A stretch of 64,000 bases of DNA from Paractinoplanes deccanensis (GTDB lineage Bacteria > Actinomycetota > Actinomycetes > Mycobacteriales > Micromonosporaceae), in contig NZ_BOMI01000030.1 in NCBI RefSeq assembly GCF_016862115.1, positions 1-64,000 on the forward strand, in the 5' to 3' direction. The notes below the pieces were generated by a model. That model was not told the origin of the DNA. It searched no databases and worked only from the letters and a program-made list of their open reading frames with translations. Every line of letters starts with the position of its first letter. Within the stretch, counting starts at the first letter, position 1. Below, in pieces: positions 40,685 to 48,854 of this stretch. The translations under genes were made by a program, and so were the position numbers.

Positions 40685-41131
40685 ATGAGATTCGACGTCG
40701 ACACGAAAGCCTCACCCGAGCTGGCGCGCCGGGCGTTCACCGATTTCACCGATCACCGGCCGCGGATCTGGAACCGCACCCTGGACCCGAGGAAATACGA
40801 ATTACGCGAGCTCGGCGACACCTGGGCGGTCGCCCGGGAGGGCACCGCGGGATCACCATTCTGGGTGGTCGTCCGCTACGACTGGTCCGACCCCGGCGTG
40901 ATCCGCTGGACGACCGTGGAGAGCAGCTACGGCGGTGCCGGCGACGGCCTGGTGCGCATCACGCCGGGCACCGGCGGCGGCAGCCACGTGCACGCCGAGT
41001 GGGAGAACACCGGGGCCCGCGCCACGCAGCGCCCGCTGCTGTTCCTGCTCCACCTGCCCCCGATGCAGCGGCTGATCGCGCGCCTGTGGACCACCACCCT
41101 CGACCGGTACGCCGAGCACGAGCGGCCGTGA
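40685..41131 (+). CDS. SRPBCC/START-like small protein
   Basis: A 148-residue protein that looks like a helix-grip SRPBCC fold: MRFDVDTKASPELARRAFTDFTDHRP at the start, a beta-rich middle (FWVVVRYDWSDPGVIRWTTVESS) and the long C-terminal helix MQRLIARLWTTTLDRYAEHE. Such proteins bind hydrophobic ligands in the cytoplasm. The ATG at 40685 begins the domain; the open frame upstream has no support. Its stop is one base from the convergent permease stop. Confidence 0.78.
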   Translation: MRFDVDTKASPELARRAFTDFTDHRPRIWNRTLDPRKYELRELGDTWAVAREGTAGSPFWVVVRYDWSDPGVIRWTTVESSYGGAGDGLVRITPGTGGGSHVHAEWENTGARATQRPLLFLLHLPPMQRLIARLWTTTLDRYAEHERP

Positions 41132-41132
41132 C

Positions 41133-42008
41133 TCAGTCGGGGTCCTCCTTGACGCGGGCGACCAGCTGCGTCGGGTTGACGAAGCGCAGCGCGACGACGA
41201 GCAGCACCAGCATCGACGCCGTGTACATGACGGCCATGGCGTCGACCGACTGCTGGGCGCGGATCCCGGCCGCCGACATGGAGTAGTAGAGCGCCACCAC
41301 CAGGGTCTGCGAGTCGGGCCCGGCGGTCAGGAAGGTCAGCTCGAACATGCCGACCGTGCGGACCAGCACGAGGATCGACGCGGCCAGGATGCCGGGGACC
41401 AGCAGCGGCGAGAGGATGCGCAGGAAGACCTGCCACGTGCGCGCGCCGCACATGCGGGCGGCCCGCTCGACGGCGGGGTCGATCTGCTCGATGAACGGGG
41501 TCATGGTGAGGATGACGAACGGGATCGACGGGACCAGGTTGGCCAGGACGACACCCGCGAGGTGGCCGGCGAGGCCGTACTTGTAGAGCACCGTCGCCAG
41601 CGGGATCCCGTACGTGATCGGCGGCATCAGGATCGGGAGCAGGAACAGCAGATAGACCAGGCGCCGGCCGGGGAAGGAGCGGCGGGCCAGCACGTACGAG
41701 GCGGGCACGCCCACCAGCACCGAGATCGCCACGACCAGCAGCGCCACCTCCAGGGTCACCACGAGGATCGGGAAGAGGCCGAACTCGTTCCACGCGGACG
41801 CGTACCACTGGGTGGTCCAGCCGGACGGCAGCCACGTGTCGAACCAGCGCTCGCCGAAGGAGTTGACCACCACCGAGCCGATCACGCCGGCCAGGTTGAC
41901 GAAGAAGAACGCGACGGCGCCCCAGACCAGCCAGGCGCCGGGCGAGGCCACGATCCGCTTGCGCCGCGTCTCGACGGCGGCGGCCGGTTTCTCCAGAGTT
42001 GCGGTCAT
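41133..42008 (-). CDS. ABC transporter permease, second (PotC/ThiP/PhnV-like)
   Basis: A 291-residue permease of the binding-protein-dependent family, with six membrane segments and the EAA loop AVERAARMCGARTWQVFLRILSPLLVPG near residues 175-202. Its N-terminus LVWGAVAFFFVNLAGVIGSVVVNSF is the first helix. It overlaps the upstream permease gene as ATGA and is the last gene of a five-gene operon beginning with a LacI regulator. The subfamily imports small charged solutes such as spermidine, iron, thiamine or phosphonates, so the substrate is open. Confidence 0.9.
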   Translation of the reverse strand: MTATLEKPAAAVETRRKRIVASPGAWLVWGAVAFFFVNLAGVIGSVVVNSFGERWFDTWLPSGWTTQWYASAWNEFGLFPILVVTLEVALLVVAISVLVGVPASYVLARRSFPGRRLVYLLFLLPILMPPITYGIPLATVLYKYGLAGHLAGVVLANLVPSIPFVILTMTPFIEQIDPAVERAARMCGARTWQVFLRILSPLLVPGILAASILVLVRTVGMFELTFLTAGPDSQTLVVALYYSMSAAGIRAQQSVDAMAVMYTASMLVLLVVALRFVNPTQLVARVKEDPD

Positions 42009-42883
42009 CCCTTGCCTCCCGTCGATCCGGTGTAGAGCAGCGACCGCAGGCCGAGCACCACGGCCACCACCGCGAGCTCGACCAGCCCCATGATCACGGC
42101 GATGGCGCTGCCCAGCGGGTAGTCGTAGACCTCGTACGCGGCGTGATAGGCGGCGATCGAGATCACCCGGGTCTCGCCGGCCGGATCACCGACCAGCACC
42201 GCCGAGGGGAAGACGCTGAACGCCAGCACGAAGGTGAGGCAGAACGTCGTCGCCAGGCCGGGCGCGAGCAGCGGCAGGGTGATCCGGCGGAACCGCTGCC
42301 ACCAGGGCGCGCCAAGGGTGGCCGCCGCCCGGTCCAGCGTCGGGTCGATGCCGGACAGGTAGGACAGGATCAGCAGGAACGCGAACGGGAAGCCGGTGAT
42401 CACCAGCGAGAAGAACACGCCCCAGTAGTTGTTCGTGAGCCGCACGGGCGCGTCGGTGAGCCCGACCGAGATGAGCGTGCGGTTGAACCAGCCGGTCGGC
42501 CCGAGATAGTTGAGCAGGCCCTCGGCGGTCAGCACGGTGCCCAGCGTGATCGGCACGACGAGGACCGTCGTGAGCAGCCGCTTGCCACGGAAGCGGCCCC
42601 TCATCCGGTACGCGATGGGCACCGACGCGGCCACGTTGAGGATCGCCGCCGGCAGCGCCAGCCCGAGCGTCGTCGCGATCGTGTCCCTCTGGTACGCGTC
42701 GGTGAAGAACGTGCGGTACGCGCCCAGCACGCCGCCCTCGGCCGGCTGGAAGGACAGGCCGATCCCGTACGCGAACGGATAGACGAACAGCGCGAGCACG
42801 CAGGCCAGCGCGGGCGCGAGCAGCAGCAGCTGCCGGTCGATGCCGCGCTCGGCGAGCCGGTGCCGCAGGGCCGCGCGCGTCAT
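42005..42883 (-). CDS. ABC transporter permease, first (PotB/ThiP/PhnU-like)
   Basis: A 292-residue permease with six membrane segments starting at LLLLAPALACVLALFVYPFAYGIGLS. The EAA loop is DRAAATLGAPWWQRFRRITLPLLAPG near residues 180-205. It overlaps the ATPase gene and the next permease by the ATGA pattern, so the whole operon is tightly coupled. It pairs with the downstream permease to form the channel. Confidence 0.9.
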   Translation of the reverse strand: MTRAALRHRLAERGIDRQLLLLAPALACVLALFVYPFAYGIGLSFQPAEGGVLGAYRTFFTDAYQRDTIATTLGLALPAAILNVAASVPIAYRMRGRFRGKRLLTTVLVVPITLGTVLTAEGLLNYLGPTGWFNRTLISVGLTDAPVRLTNNYWGVFFSLVITGFPFAFLLILSYLSGIDPTLDRAAATLGAPWWQRFRRITLPLLAPGLATTFCLTFVLAFSVFPSAVLVGDPAGETRVISIAAYHAAYEVYDYPLGSAIAVIMGLVELAVVAVVLGLRSLLYTGSTGGKG

Positions 42884-43935
42884 CGCGTCCCCGCACCGAA
42901 GACGAGCACGCGGGACGGGGCGGCGGTGACCGTGATCCGGTCGCCCGGCGCGGGCCGCTCGGCGGCGCGCAGGAAGAGAGCGACCCCTTCCTCGGTACGG
43001 GCCTCGACCGCGAGCTCGCGCCCCTGGTATTCGACCACCTCGACGGTGACCGGCACCCCGTGCGGGCCGGCGCGCAGGTCCTCGGGGCGGATGCCGGCCA
43101 CCACCTCGTCGCCGGCCGCCACCGGGCCCACCGGCGTGCCCTCCAGGGTCAGCCCCGAGCCGTCGAGGGCCACTGTGTCGCCGTGCACCGCCTTCACCCG
43201 CATCGGCACAAGGTTGCGGTAGCCCATGAAGTCGGCGACGTGCCGGTTCGCCGGGCGGTTGTGCAGCTCCTCCGGCGTGCCGATCTGCTCGACCCGGCCG
43301 TCGCGCAGCACCACCAGGCGGTCGGCGAGCGACAGCGCCTCCTCCTGGTCGTGCGTCACGTAGACCGTGGTGAGGCCGAGCGACTGGTGCAGCCGGCGGA
43401 TCTCCGTGCGCATCTCGAGGCGCAGCTTGGCGTCGAGGTTGGACAGCGGCTCGTCCATCAGCACCAGCGACGGCTCCAGCACCACGGCGCGGGCGATCGC
43501 CACCCGCTGCTGCTGGCCGCCGGAGAGCTGGCCGGGCAGCTTGCGGGCGTGCTCCTCCAGGCGTACCAGCTTGATCGCCTCGTCGGTGCGGCGGCGCACC
43601 TCGTCGCGGGGCAGGCGGCGCATCTGGAGGCCGAAGGAGATGTTCTTGCGTACCGACAGATGGGGGAACAGCGCGTAGCTCTGGAACACCATGCCGAAGC
43701 CGCGACGCTCCGGCGGCAGGGTGTCGAGCCGGTCGCCGTCCTGCCAGATGCTGCCCTCGGTCAGCGGCAGCAGCCCGGCCAGGCAGTTCAGCGCCGTCGA
43801 CTTGCCGCAGCCCGACGGCCCGAGCAGGGCGATGAACTCGCCCCGCCGGATCGTCAGGCTGAGCCCGGCGAGCGCGTCCTTGCCGCCGAAGCGCCGGCGC
43901 ACGCCGTCGAGGCGCAGCTCGGAGAACGTGGTCAC
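42880..43935 (-). CDS. ABC transporter ATPase with TOBE domain (PotA/FbpC-like)
   Basis: A 351-residue ATPase. Walker A is LLGPSGCGKST, the Q-loop is FQSYALFPHLSV, the signature is LSGGQQQRVAIARA, Walker B is LVLMDEPLSNLD, and the switch is YVTHDQEEA. Residues about 240-350 form a TOBE regulatory domain, as in the spermidine/iron/phosphonate group. I choose GTG 43935, which overlaps the binding-protein stop (GTGA). The longer frame to 43971 has no family similarity. Confidence 0.93.
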   Translation of the reverse strand: MTTFSELRLDGVRRRFGGKDALAGLSLTIRRGEFIALLGPSGCGKSTALNCLAGLLPLTEGSIWQDGDRLDTLPPERRGFGMVFQSYALFPHLSVRKNISFGLQMRRLPRDEVRRRTDEAIKLVRLEEHARKLPGQLSGGQQQRVAIARAVVLEPSLVLMDEPLSNLDAKLRLEMRTEIRRLHQSLGLTTVYVTHDQEEALSLADRLVVLRDGRVEQIGTPEELHNRPANRHVADFMGYRNLVPMRVKAVHGDTVALDGSGLTLEGTPVGPVAAGDEVVAGIRPEDLRAGPHGVPVTVEVVEYQGRELAVEARTEEGVALFLRAAERPAPGDRITVTAAPSRVLVFGAGTR

Positions 43936-45134
43936 TTCTTCACCTTCGCGCCGCCGATCTCGCGGTCCCACTTGTCGAACGCGGCCACCAGGGCCTTCGC
44001 GTCGAGCGGCACCTCGAGCGGGTGGTCCGCGATGAGCTTGTCGTACTCGGGACGCCCGTACTCCTGGATGGCCTGCCGGCTCTCGGCCGGCGCCATGTCG
44101 AGCGTGACGCCCTCGACGGCCGGTCCCGGGTAGAAGTAGCCCTTGTCGTACGCCTTCGCCTGCTGCTGTGGCGTGAGCATGTCGGCGAGCAGGTTGAGGA
44201 TGGCGGCCTGCTTGCCGGCCGGCACGCCCTTGGGAATGACCGCGTAATGCGCGTCGGTCACCCAGTGGAAGCCCTCCAGCGCACCGACCTGAGCCTCCTT
44301 GGGCACCGTGCCGAGCACCCGCGGGTTGATGTCCCAGCCGGTGGTCGAGGCGATGATCTTCGCGGAGCCGTTGGCGAGGTTCTTCATCGTCTCGGACGTG
44401 CTGGACGGATAGAGGGTGACGTACTTGTTGAGCTCGGCCAGGTACTGCCAGGTCTTCGACCAGCCGCTGATCGGGTCCTTCGGGTCGCTGTCGCCGAGCA
44501 GGTAGGGCAGGCCCATCAGCAGGGTCCGCCCGGGGCCGGAGTTGGACGGGCGGGCATATTGCACAGCGCCGGGGTTCGCTTTGGCGTACGCCAGCAGCTC
44601 CTCCGCCGTCTTCGGCGGGCTCGGCACCTTGGCGGGCAGATATTCGATCAGCGGCCCGGACGGGTAGTAGGTGACCGTGACGCCGTGGTCGCCGGCCAGC
44701 TTCTGCATCGCCGCGGCGCCCTCGGAGTAGCCGTTCATACCCGAGAGGCGATCCTTGTACGCGGGCAGCAGCGGCGTCCAGAGGCCCTGCTCGATGCCGG
44801 CGGCGAGGCCGTCGACGCCGGTCAGCACCAGGTCGATGTCGACCCGGTTCGCGTTCTGCTGGGCCTTGATCTTGCCGACCAGCTCGGGGGCGGTGGCCTT
44901 GGAGTAGGTCACCTTGCCGATCTGATCGGAGTTCTTCGCGGCGAACTCGTCGATCATGCCCTGGGTCAGCTGGAGGTTGCCGGCGACGTCGAGGATGTTG
45001 AGGGTGACGGCGCTGTCCGGCTTGGCCGGCACGGGGCCGGTGGCGTCGCCGCCGCTGTTCGGGCTCTCGGGGGCGCCGCAGGCGGTGGCCAGCAAGGCGA
45101 TCGCTGCCGCCGCGGCGAGGGCGGTCTTCTTCAT
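43932..45134 (-). CDS. ABC transporter substrate-binding lipoprotein
   Basis: A 400-residue extracellular binding protein. The signal peptide ends in LATAC, with Cys19 for lipid attachment. The two-lobed SBP_bac fold is seen in TLNILDVAGNLQLTQGMIDEF, VDIDLVLTGVDGLAAGI and AHYAVIPKGVPAGKQAAILNLL, like proteins binding spermidine, iron or aminoalkylphosphonates. It is 13 bp downstream of the LacI-family regulator gene and overlaps the ATPase gene. The repressor-first operon suggests that the substrate or its product induces the system. The substrate is not identifiable; given a LacI regulator, a sugar phosphate or polyol is possible. Confidence 0.9.
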   Translation of the reverse strand: MKKTALAAAAAIALLATACGAPESPNSGGDATGPVPAKPDSAVTLNILDVAGNLQLTQGMIDEFAAKNSDQIGKVTYSKATAPELVGKIKAQQNANRVDIDLVLTGVDGLAAGIEQGLWTPLLPAYKDRLSGMNGYSEGAAAMQKLAGDHGVTVTYYPSGPLIEYLPAKVPSPPKTAEELLAYAKANPGAVQYARPSNSGPGRTLLMGLPYLLGDSDPKDPISGWSKTWQYLAELNKYVTLYPSSTSETMKNLANGSAKIIASTTGWDINPRVLGTVPKEAQVGALEGFHWVTDAHYAVIPKGVPAGKQAAILNLLADMLTPQQQAKAYDKGYFYPGPAVEGVTLDMAPAESRQAIQEYGRPEYDKLIADHPLEVPLDAKALVAAFDKWDREIGGAKVKK

Positions 45135-45147
45135 GTCGCAGCCCTTC

Positions 45148-46110
45148 TCATCGGGCGGGACCGGTGGAGCCCCGCACCATCAGTTGGGTGGGCAGTTCGC
45201 GCCGTTCCCTGTGCCGCTCGCGGAGCAGCAGGTCCACGCCGGCCTGGCCGGCCTGGTCCTTGGGGAGGGCGACGGTCGTGAGCGCGGGGTGGACCATCGC
45301 GGCGAGGGGGATGTCGTCGAAGCCGAGCACGCTGATGTCGTGCGGCACGGCCACGCCGCGCGCCGCGAACCGGTGGAGCAGGCCGAGCGCGACCAGGTCG
45401 TTGTACGCGATCACCGCGGTGACCTCCGCGGCGAGCACCTGGTCGGCCACCGAGACGCCGCCCTCGAACTGCGGGACGACGTTGCCCGTCTCGACCAGCT
45501 CGACCCTCGTCCGGGTGACGGCCCGCAGCGAGCGGACGCGTTCCCGGTTGGCCCACGAGGTGCGCGGGCCGGCGACGTACGCGATGCGGCGGTGGCCGAG
45601 CGCGACGAGGTGGCTGACCGCCTGCCGCATCCCGTCGAGGAACTCGGCGGTGACCGAGGCGACCCCGGGGACGCGGCGGTAGAGCAGCACGGTCGGCACC
45701 TCGGTCGCGAGCGCCCGGATCTCGGCCTCGGCCATCCGCGGCGAGCAGAGCAGCACGCCGTCGACCTGCTTGGCGAGCTTGCGCACCAGGCCCGCCTCGG
45801 CCGCCGGGTCCTCGTCGGTGTCGGCCAGGAAGACGGCGTGGTCGGCCTCGTGCGCGCGGGCCTGCACACCCTTGACGATGCTGGGGAAGAACGGGTTGCC
45901 GAGATCCGGGACGAGCAGCCCGAGGTTGCCCGTGCGGCCGGTGATCAGCCCACGGGCGGCGCGGTTGGGGTGGTAGCCGAGGCTCGCCGCGATCTCCTTG
46001 ACCCGGTCGCGGGTGGCGGGGCGGACGACCTCGGGCTTGGACAGCGCGCGGGTGACGGTGGCGGCCGAGACGCCGGCCGCACGGGCGACGTCCTTGATGG
46101 TCACTGCCAT
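45148..46110 (-). CDS. LacI-family transcriptional regulator of the ABC operon
   Basis: A 320-residue LacI/GalR regulator. The helix-turn-helix is VTIKDVARAAGVSAATVTRAL at residues 3-23, followed by the hinge GYHPNRAARGLITGRTGNLG and an effector domain ending in ISVLGFDDIPLAAMVHPALTT. The ATG at 46110 has GGAGG upstream. It is the first gene of the operon and probably autoregulated. A TTGACA -35 lies at 46165-46160, and a LacI-type site at 46196-46209 on the upstream side. Confidence 0.92.
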   Translation of the reverse strand: MAVTIKDVARAAGVSAATVTRALSKPEVVRPATRDRVKEIAASLGYHPNRAARGLITGRTGNLGLLVPDLGNPFFPSIVKGVQARAHEADHAVFLADTDEDPAAEAGLVRKLAKQVDGVLLCSPRMAEAEIRALATEVPTVLLYRRVPGVASVTAEFLDGMRQAVSHLVALGHRRIAYVAGPRTSWANRERVRSLRAVTRTRVELVETGNVVPQFEGGVSVADQVLAAEVTAVIAYNDLVALGLLHRFAARGVAVPHDISVLGFDDIPLAAMVHPALTTVALPKDQAGQAGVDLLLRERHRERRELPTQLMVRGSTGPAR

Positions 46111-46159
46111 GCCGGCCTCCGCGAGGTTTCCGGCAAGCCTGCAATCCGTTTCAGACAGA

Positions 46160-46219
46160 TGTCAATGCATCGACCATGATCTCTTTCTGGGCGCGTGAAA
46201 ACCTTTACAGATCATGGTC
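46160..46219 (-). promoter_or_regulatory. Promoter/operator region of the LacI-ABC operon
   Basis: The minus strand has a consensus TTGACA (46165-46160); 18 bases on is CAGGCT, a weak -10. Upstream lies TGAAAACCTTTACA (46196-46209), an imperfect palindrome of the LacI class. GACCATGATCT (46172-46182) and AGATCATGGTC (46209-46219) form a perfect 11-bp inverted repeat 26 bp apart that brackets that site. The inverted repeat could be a second operator pair or an RNA hairpin. Confidence 0.6.
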
Positions 46220-46297
46220 AGGACGCCGCCGGGCCGCGAGGCCGGCACCGCCGGCTACGGGTCGTGCCGGGCCGCCTTGTGGCAGGCCGCCGTGCGG

Positions 46298-46753
46298 TTA
46301 GAGGGCCTTGGCCATGTTGCGGCCGGTCTCGGCGAAGCCCAGCTGCTCGTAGAGGGCCCGGGCCCCGGTGTTGTGCGCGAAGACGTGCAGGCTCATGCGG
46401 GTCAGCCCGTTGTCGTGGCACCAGCGCTCGGCGGCCAGCATGATGGCGCGGCCGTAGCCCCGGCGGCGCAGGCCGGCCTCGACGGCGACATTGTGGACGA
46501 AGGCGGTGCTGTGGTCGACCTTGATCCAGAGGAACCCGACGCGGCGGTCGCCGTCGTAGGCGTACCAGAAATGGTTGCCGGGGGTGTCGAACTCGCCGGG
46601 AAGCAGCCGCGCGTAGGTGTCGGCGGCGGCGCGGGCCGCGTCCTGCTCCGACTGGCCCGACGCCACGGCGCTGCGCGCGTAATGCGCCTCGGCCTCCGCC
46701 CGCCACGGCTTGTACTCGTCCTCGGTCATCGGCTCCAGCCGCACCTCCGTCAT
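46298..46753 (-). CDS. GNAT-family N-acetyltransferase
   Basis: A 151-residue acetyltransferase. The acetyl-CoA motif is VEAGLRRRGYGRAIMLAAERW, and the C-terminal motif is LHVFAHNTGARALYEQLGF, matching single-domain GNAT enzymes. The N-terminal third has QSEQDAARAAADTYARLLPGE, also seen in this subgroup. I choose ATG 46753; a TTG at 46762 is possible. It stands alone on the minus strand upstream of the LacI operon. The acceptor substrate is unknown. Confidence 0.88.
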   Translation of the reverse strand: MTEVRLEPMTEDEYKPWRAEAEAHYARSAVASGQSEQDAARAAADTYARLLPGEFDTPGNHFWYAYDGDRRVGFLWIKVDHSTAFVHNVAVEAGLRRRGYGRAIMLAAERWCHDNGLTRMSLHVFAHNTGARALYEQLGFAETGRNMAKAL

Positions 46754-46860
46754 GACCGACAACCTATCGAGCCGGCCCGGCGGACGGCCCGGAGCCCGGC
46801 CAGGGAGTCACACAGGCGGAGCCGCGGGCCGCGTTCGGTCCCCTGCGCCGGCCGGACGGC

Positions 46861-48306
46861 TCAGAGCTCGCCCCCGGACGGGCAGTCCCGCAGGGCGCTC
46901 CAGCCCAGCATTCCGGTGACCTTCTCGATCCGGTCGCCGACGGCGACGCCGGTGCCGCTGACGTGGTAGCCGTAGAGGGCGTAGTCGTGGCCGCTGTTGC
47001 GCATCTTGAGGATGTTCACGGCCCGGCCGATCTCCGCGCAGTGCTCGATGTAGCGGATCTGGATGACGTTGTGAAACAGGAACATGAGGCCGGCCAGCGG
47101 CTCGTCCATGGGGCCGATCGTCCGGGTCTCGCTGGTCACCCAGAGCGAGGCCCCGGCGCTGCGCACGAGGCCGAGCAGGCTGCGCAGGTAGGCGGGGAAC
47201 CGCTCGGCCTCCCGGGCGGTGTGGGCCATCTCGGCGAGACTGTCGATCACGATCCGGGCGGTGCCGCCCTCGGCCAGATGGTGCCGGGCGACCGCGGCCA
47301 CGCCGTCGAGGTCGAGGTTGCCCACCGGCACGTGCGAGATTTCCAGCCGGCCGTCGGCGCGGGCCGCGTTGAAGTCGCAGCCGAGCCGGCCGGCCATGGC
47401 GATCAGTTCCTCGGCGCTGTCCTGGAAGCTGATGTAGAGGCACCGCTCGCCGTGCGCGAGCCCTTCGCCGATGAACTGGATGCTCGCGATCGTCTTGCCG
47501 ACGCCGGACGGCCCGAGCACGAGGGTGGCGTCGCTGTGCGGGATGCCCCCGCCCAGGAGCGCGTCGAGGCCCTCGATACCGGTCGGGATCCGGCCCCGCT
47601 CGGGCCGGTGCTCCTCGAGCAGCAGCGACTCGATCCGCGGATAGACCTGCACTCCGTCGCGGCTGATGTGGACGGTGTGCGTGCCCTGCACATGCGAGGT
47701 GCCACGCATCTTGACCACCCGGAGGCCGCGCCGGTCGATCGGTTCCCGGGAACGGTAGGACAGCTGCACGATCCCGTCGGCCAGGGTGAACTCCGCGCAC
47801 GTCTGCGTCTCGTCGGCCGTGTACTCGCCCAGCAGCATCAGCACGGTTCCGCTGTGGGCGACCTTGCTGGTCAGGTCGTAGAGCGACATGCGCAGGTCGT
47901 GATCGCTGACGAAGTCGCGCAGCACCTTCATGCTGTCGATGACCACCACGGCCGGCTGATCGTCGAACGCCTTGCGGATCACCTCGTCGACCACCGGCGC
48001 CAGGTCGTTCGTGCCGCTGTCGCACAGCAGGTCGCCCAGGTGCACGTACTCGACCTCGGGGCCGAGGCGTTCGGGTGAGAAGAACGTGAAATCGCGCAGG
48101 TGCTCGACGAGCTTGGAGTGCGGCTCGGACAGGGTCGTGTAGTAGACGGCCTTGTGCTCGGGCCCGGCCATGGCGAAACACAGCTGCTGGGCCAGGATGG
48201 TCTTGCCCGCGCCGGGTGGCCCCGACACGACGACCACGGATCCCGGTTCCAGGCCGCCCCCGAGCACCAGGTCGAGGTCCGCCTGGCCGGTCGTCAGTCG
48301 CGTCAC
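46861..48306 (-). CDS. KaiC-like double RecA-domain ATPase
   Basis: A 481-residue protein with two KaiC-type ATPase domains in tandem. The first has Walker A GPPGAGKT (residues 29-36) and the Walker B region AVVVIDSMK. The second (from about residue 235) begins RIPTGIEGLDALLGGGIPHSD, with Walker A GPSGVGKT and RIVIDSLAEM. It lacks the C-terminal phosphorylation segment of cyanobacterial KaiC as far as I can see. The GTG at 48306 overlaps the stop of the response-regulator gene (GTGA). The pair resembles non-circadian KaiC modules thought to act in two-component or stress signalling; the output is unknown. Confidence 0.87.
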   Translation of the reverse strand: MTRLTTGQADLDLVLGGGLEPGSVVVVSGPPGAGKTILAQQLCFAMAGPEHKAVYYTTLSEPHSKLVEHLRDFTFFSPERLGPEVEYVHLGDLLCDSGTNDLAPVVDEVIRKAFDDQPAVVVIDSMKVLRDFVSDHDLRMSLYDLTSKVAHSGTVLMLLGEYTADETQTCAEFTLADGIVQLSYRSREPIDRRGLRVVKMRGTSHVQGTHTVHISRDGVQVYPRIESLLLEEHRPERGRIPTGIEGLDALLGGGIPHSDATLVLGPSGVGKTIASIQFIGEGLAHGERCLYISFQDSAEELIAMAGRLGCDFNAARADGRLEISHVPVGNLDLDGVAAVARHHLAEGGTARIVIDSLAEMAHTAREAERFPAYLRSLLGLVRSAGASLWVTSETRTIGPMDEPLAGLMFLFHNVIQIRYIEHCAEIGRAVNILKMRNSGHDYALYGYHVSGTGVAVGDRIEKVTGMLGWSALRDCPSGGEL

Positions 48307-48662
48307 CGCCCGGCACTTCCCTTCCGCAGCAGGTCGTCGGCGGCCGCGACCAGGTCGGGACCGCGACACGGTTTGGCGAGTGCGACGTCGGCCTCGGTCA
48401 CCAGCTGCCAGTCGCCGCTGACGGCCAGGACGGGGATCGCCGCGGTCGCCGGATCGGCCCGCAGCTCGCGGATGAACTCGATGCCGTCCATGACCGGCAT
48501 CATCACGTCGGTGACCACGAGATCGGGCGGCGACGAGCGCACGGCCTCGAGCGCGGCCACGCCGTCGCCCGCCTCGATCACCTCGTGACCGGCCCGGCTG
48601 AGGATGCGACGGTGCAGGAACCGCAGATCGGGCTCGTCATCGACCACCAGGACCTTGGCCAT
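48303..48662 (-). CDS. Single-domain response regulator
   Basis: A 119-residue receiver domain without an output domain: acidic pair Asp8/Asp9 in VLVVDDEPD, phospho-acceptor Asp52 in VVTDVMMP, and the conserved Lys in LAKPC. I choose ATG 48662, with GGAG just upstream. It is translationally coupled to the KaiC-like ATPase, so it most likely controls or is controlled by that protein through direct contact. No histidine kinase is nearby. Confidence 0.9.
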   Translation of the reverse strand: MAKVLVVDDEPDLRFLHRRILSRAGHEVIEAGDGVAALEAVRSSPPDLVVTDVMMPVMDGIEFIRELRADPATAAIPVLAVSGDWQLVTEADVALAKPCRGPDLVAAADDLLRKGSAGR

Positions 48663-48800
48663 CACTCCATCCGCTCGTCGAGGGCGGCAACGTGTCAATT
48701 CGACCCTATCGACCGAAACGCCCGCTCCGGTGGGCTATCGCGGAATCGCCGGCGGGCCGGATCCGAGGACAACGCCCCGGTTGACTTTGTTACCGCCCGA

Positions 48801-48814
48801 TGACAGCGTTGTCA
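48801..48814. promoter_or_regulatory. Cre-like LacI-family operator before the GH31 gene
   Basis: TGACAGCGTTGTCA is an almost perfect palindrome with TGACA/TGTCA arms, 40 bp upstream of the GH31 start. It fits TGnnAnCGnTnnCA and resembles TGACAACGTTTCCA at 5544. A TTGACT lies at 48781-48786, a possible -35 element. Confidence 0.6.
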
Positions 48815-48854
48815 GTGATTGATCATCGTCGTGACATGCAGACGAGGTGTTCGC

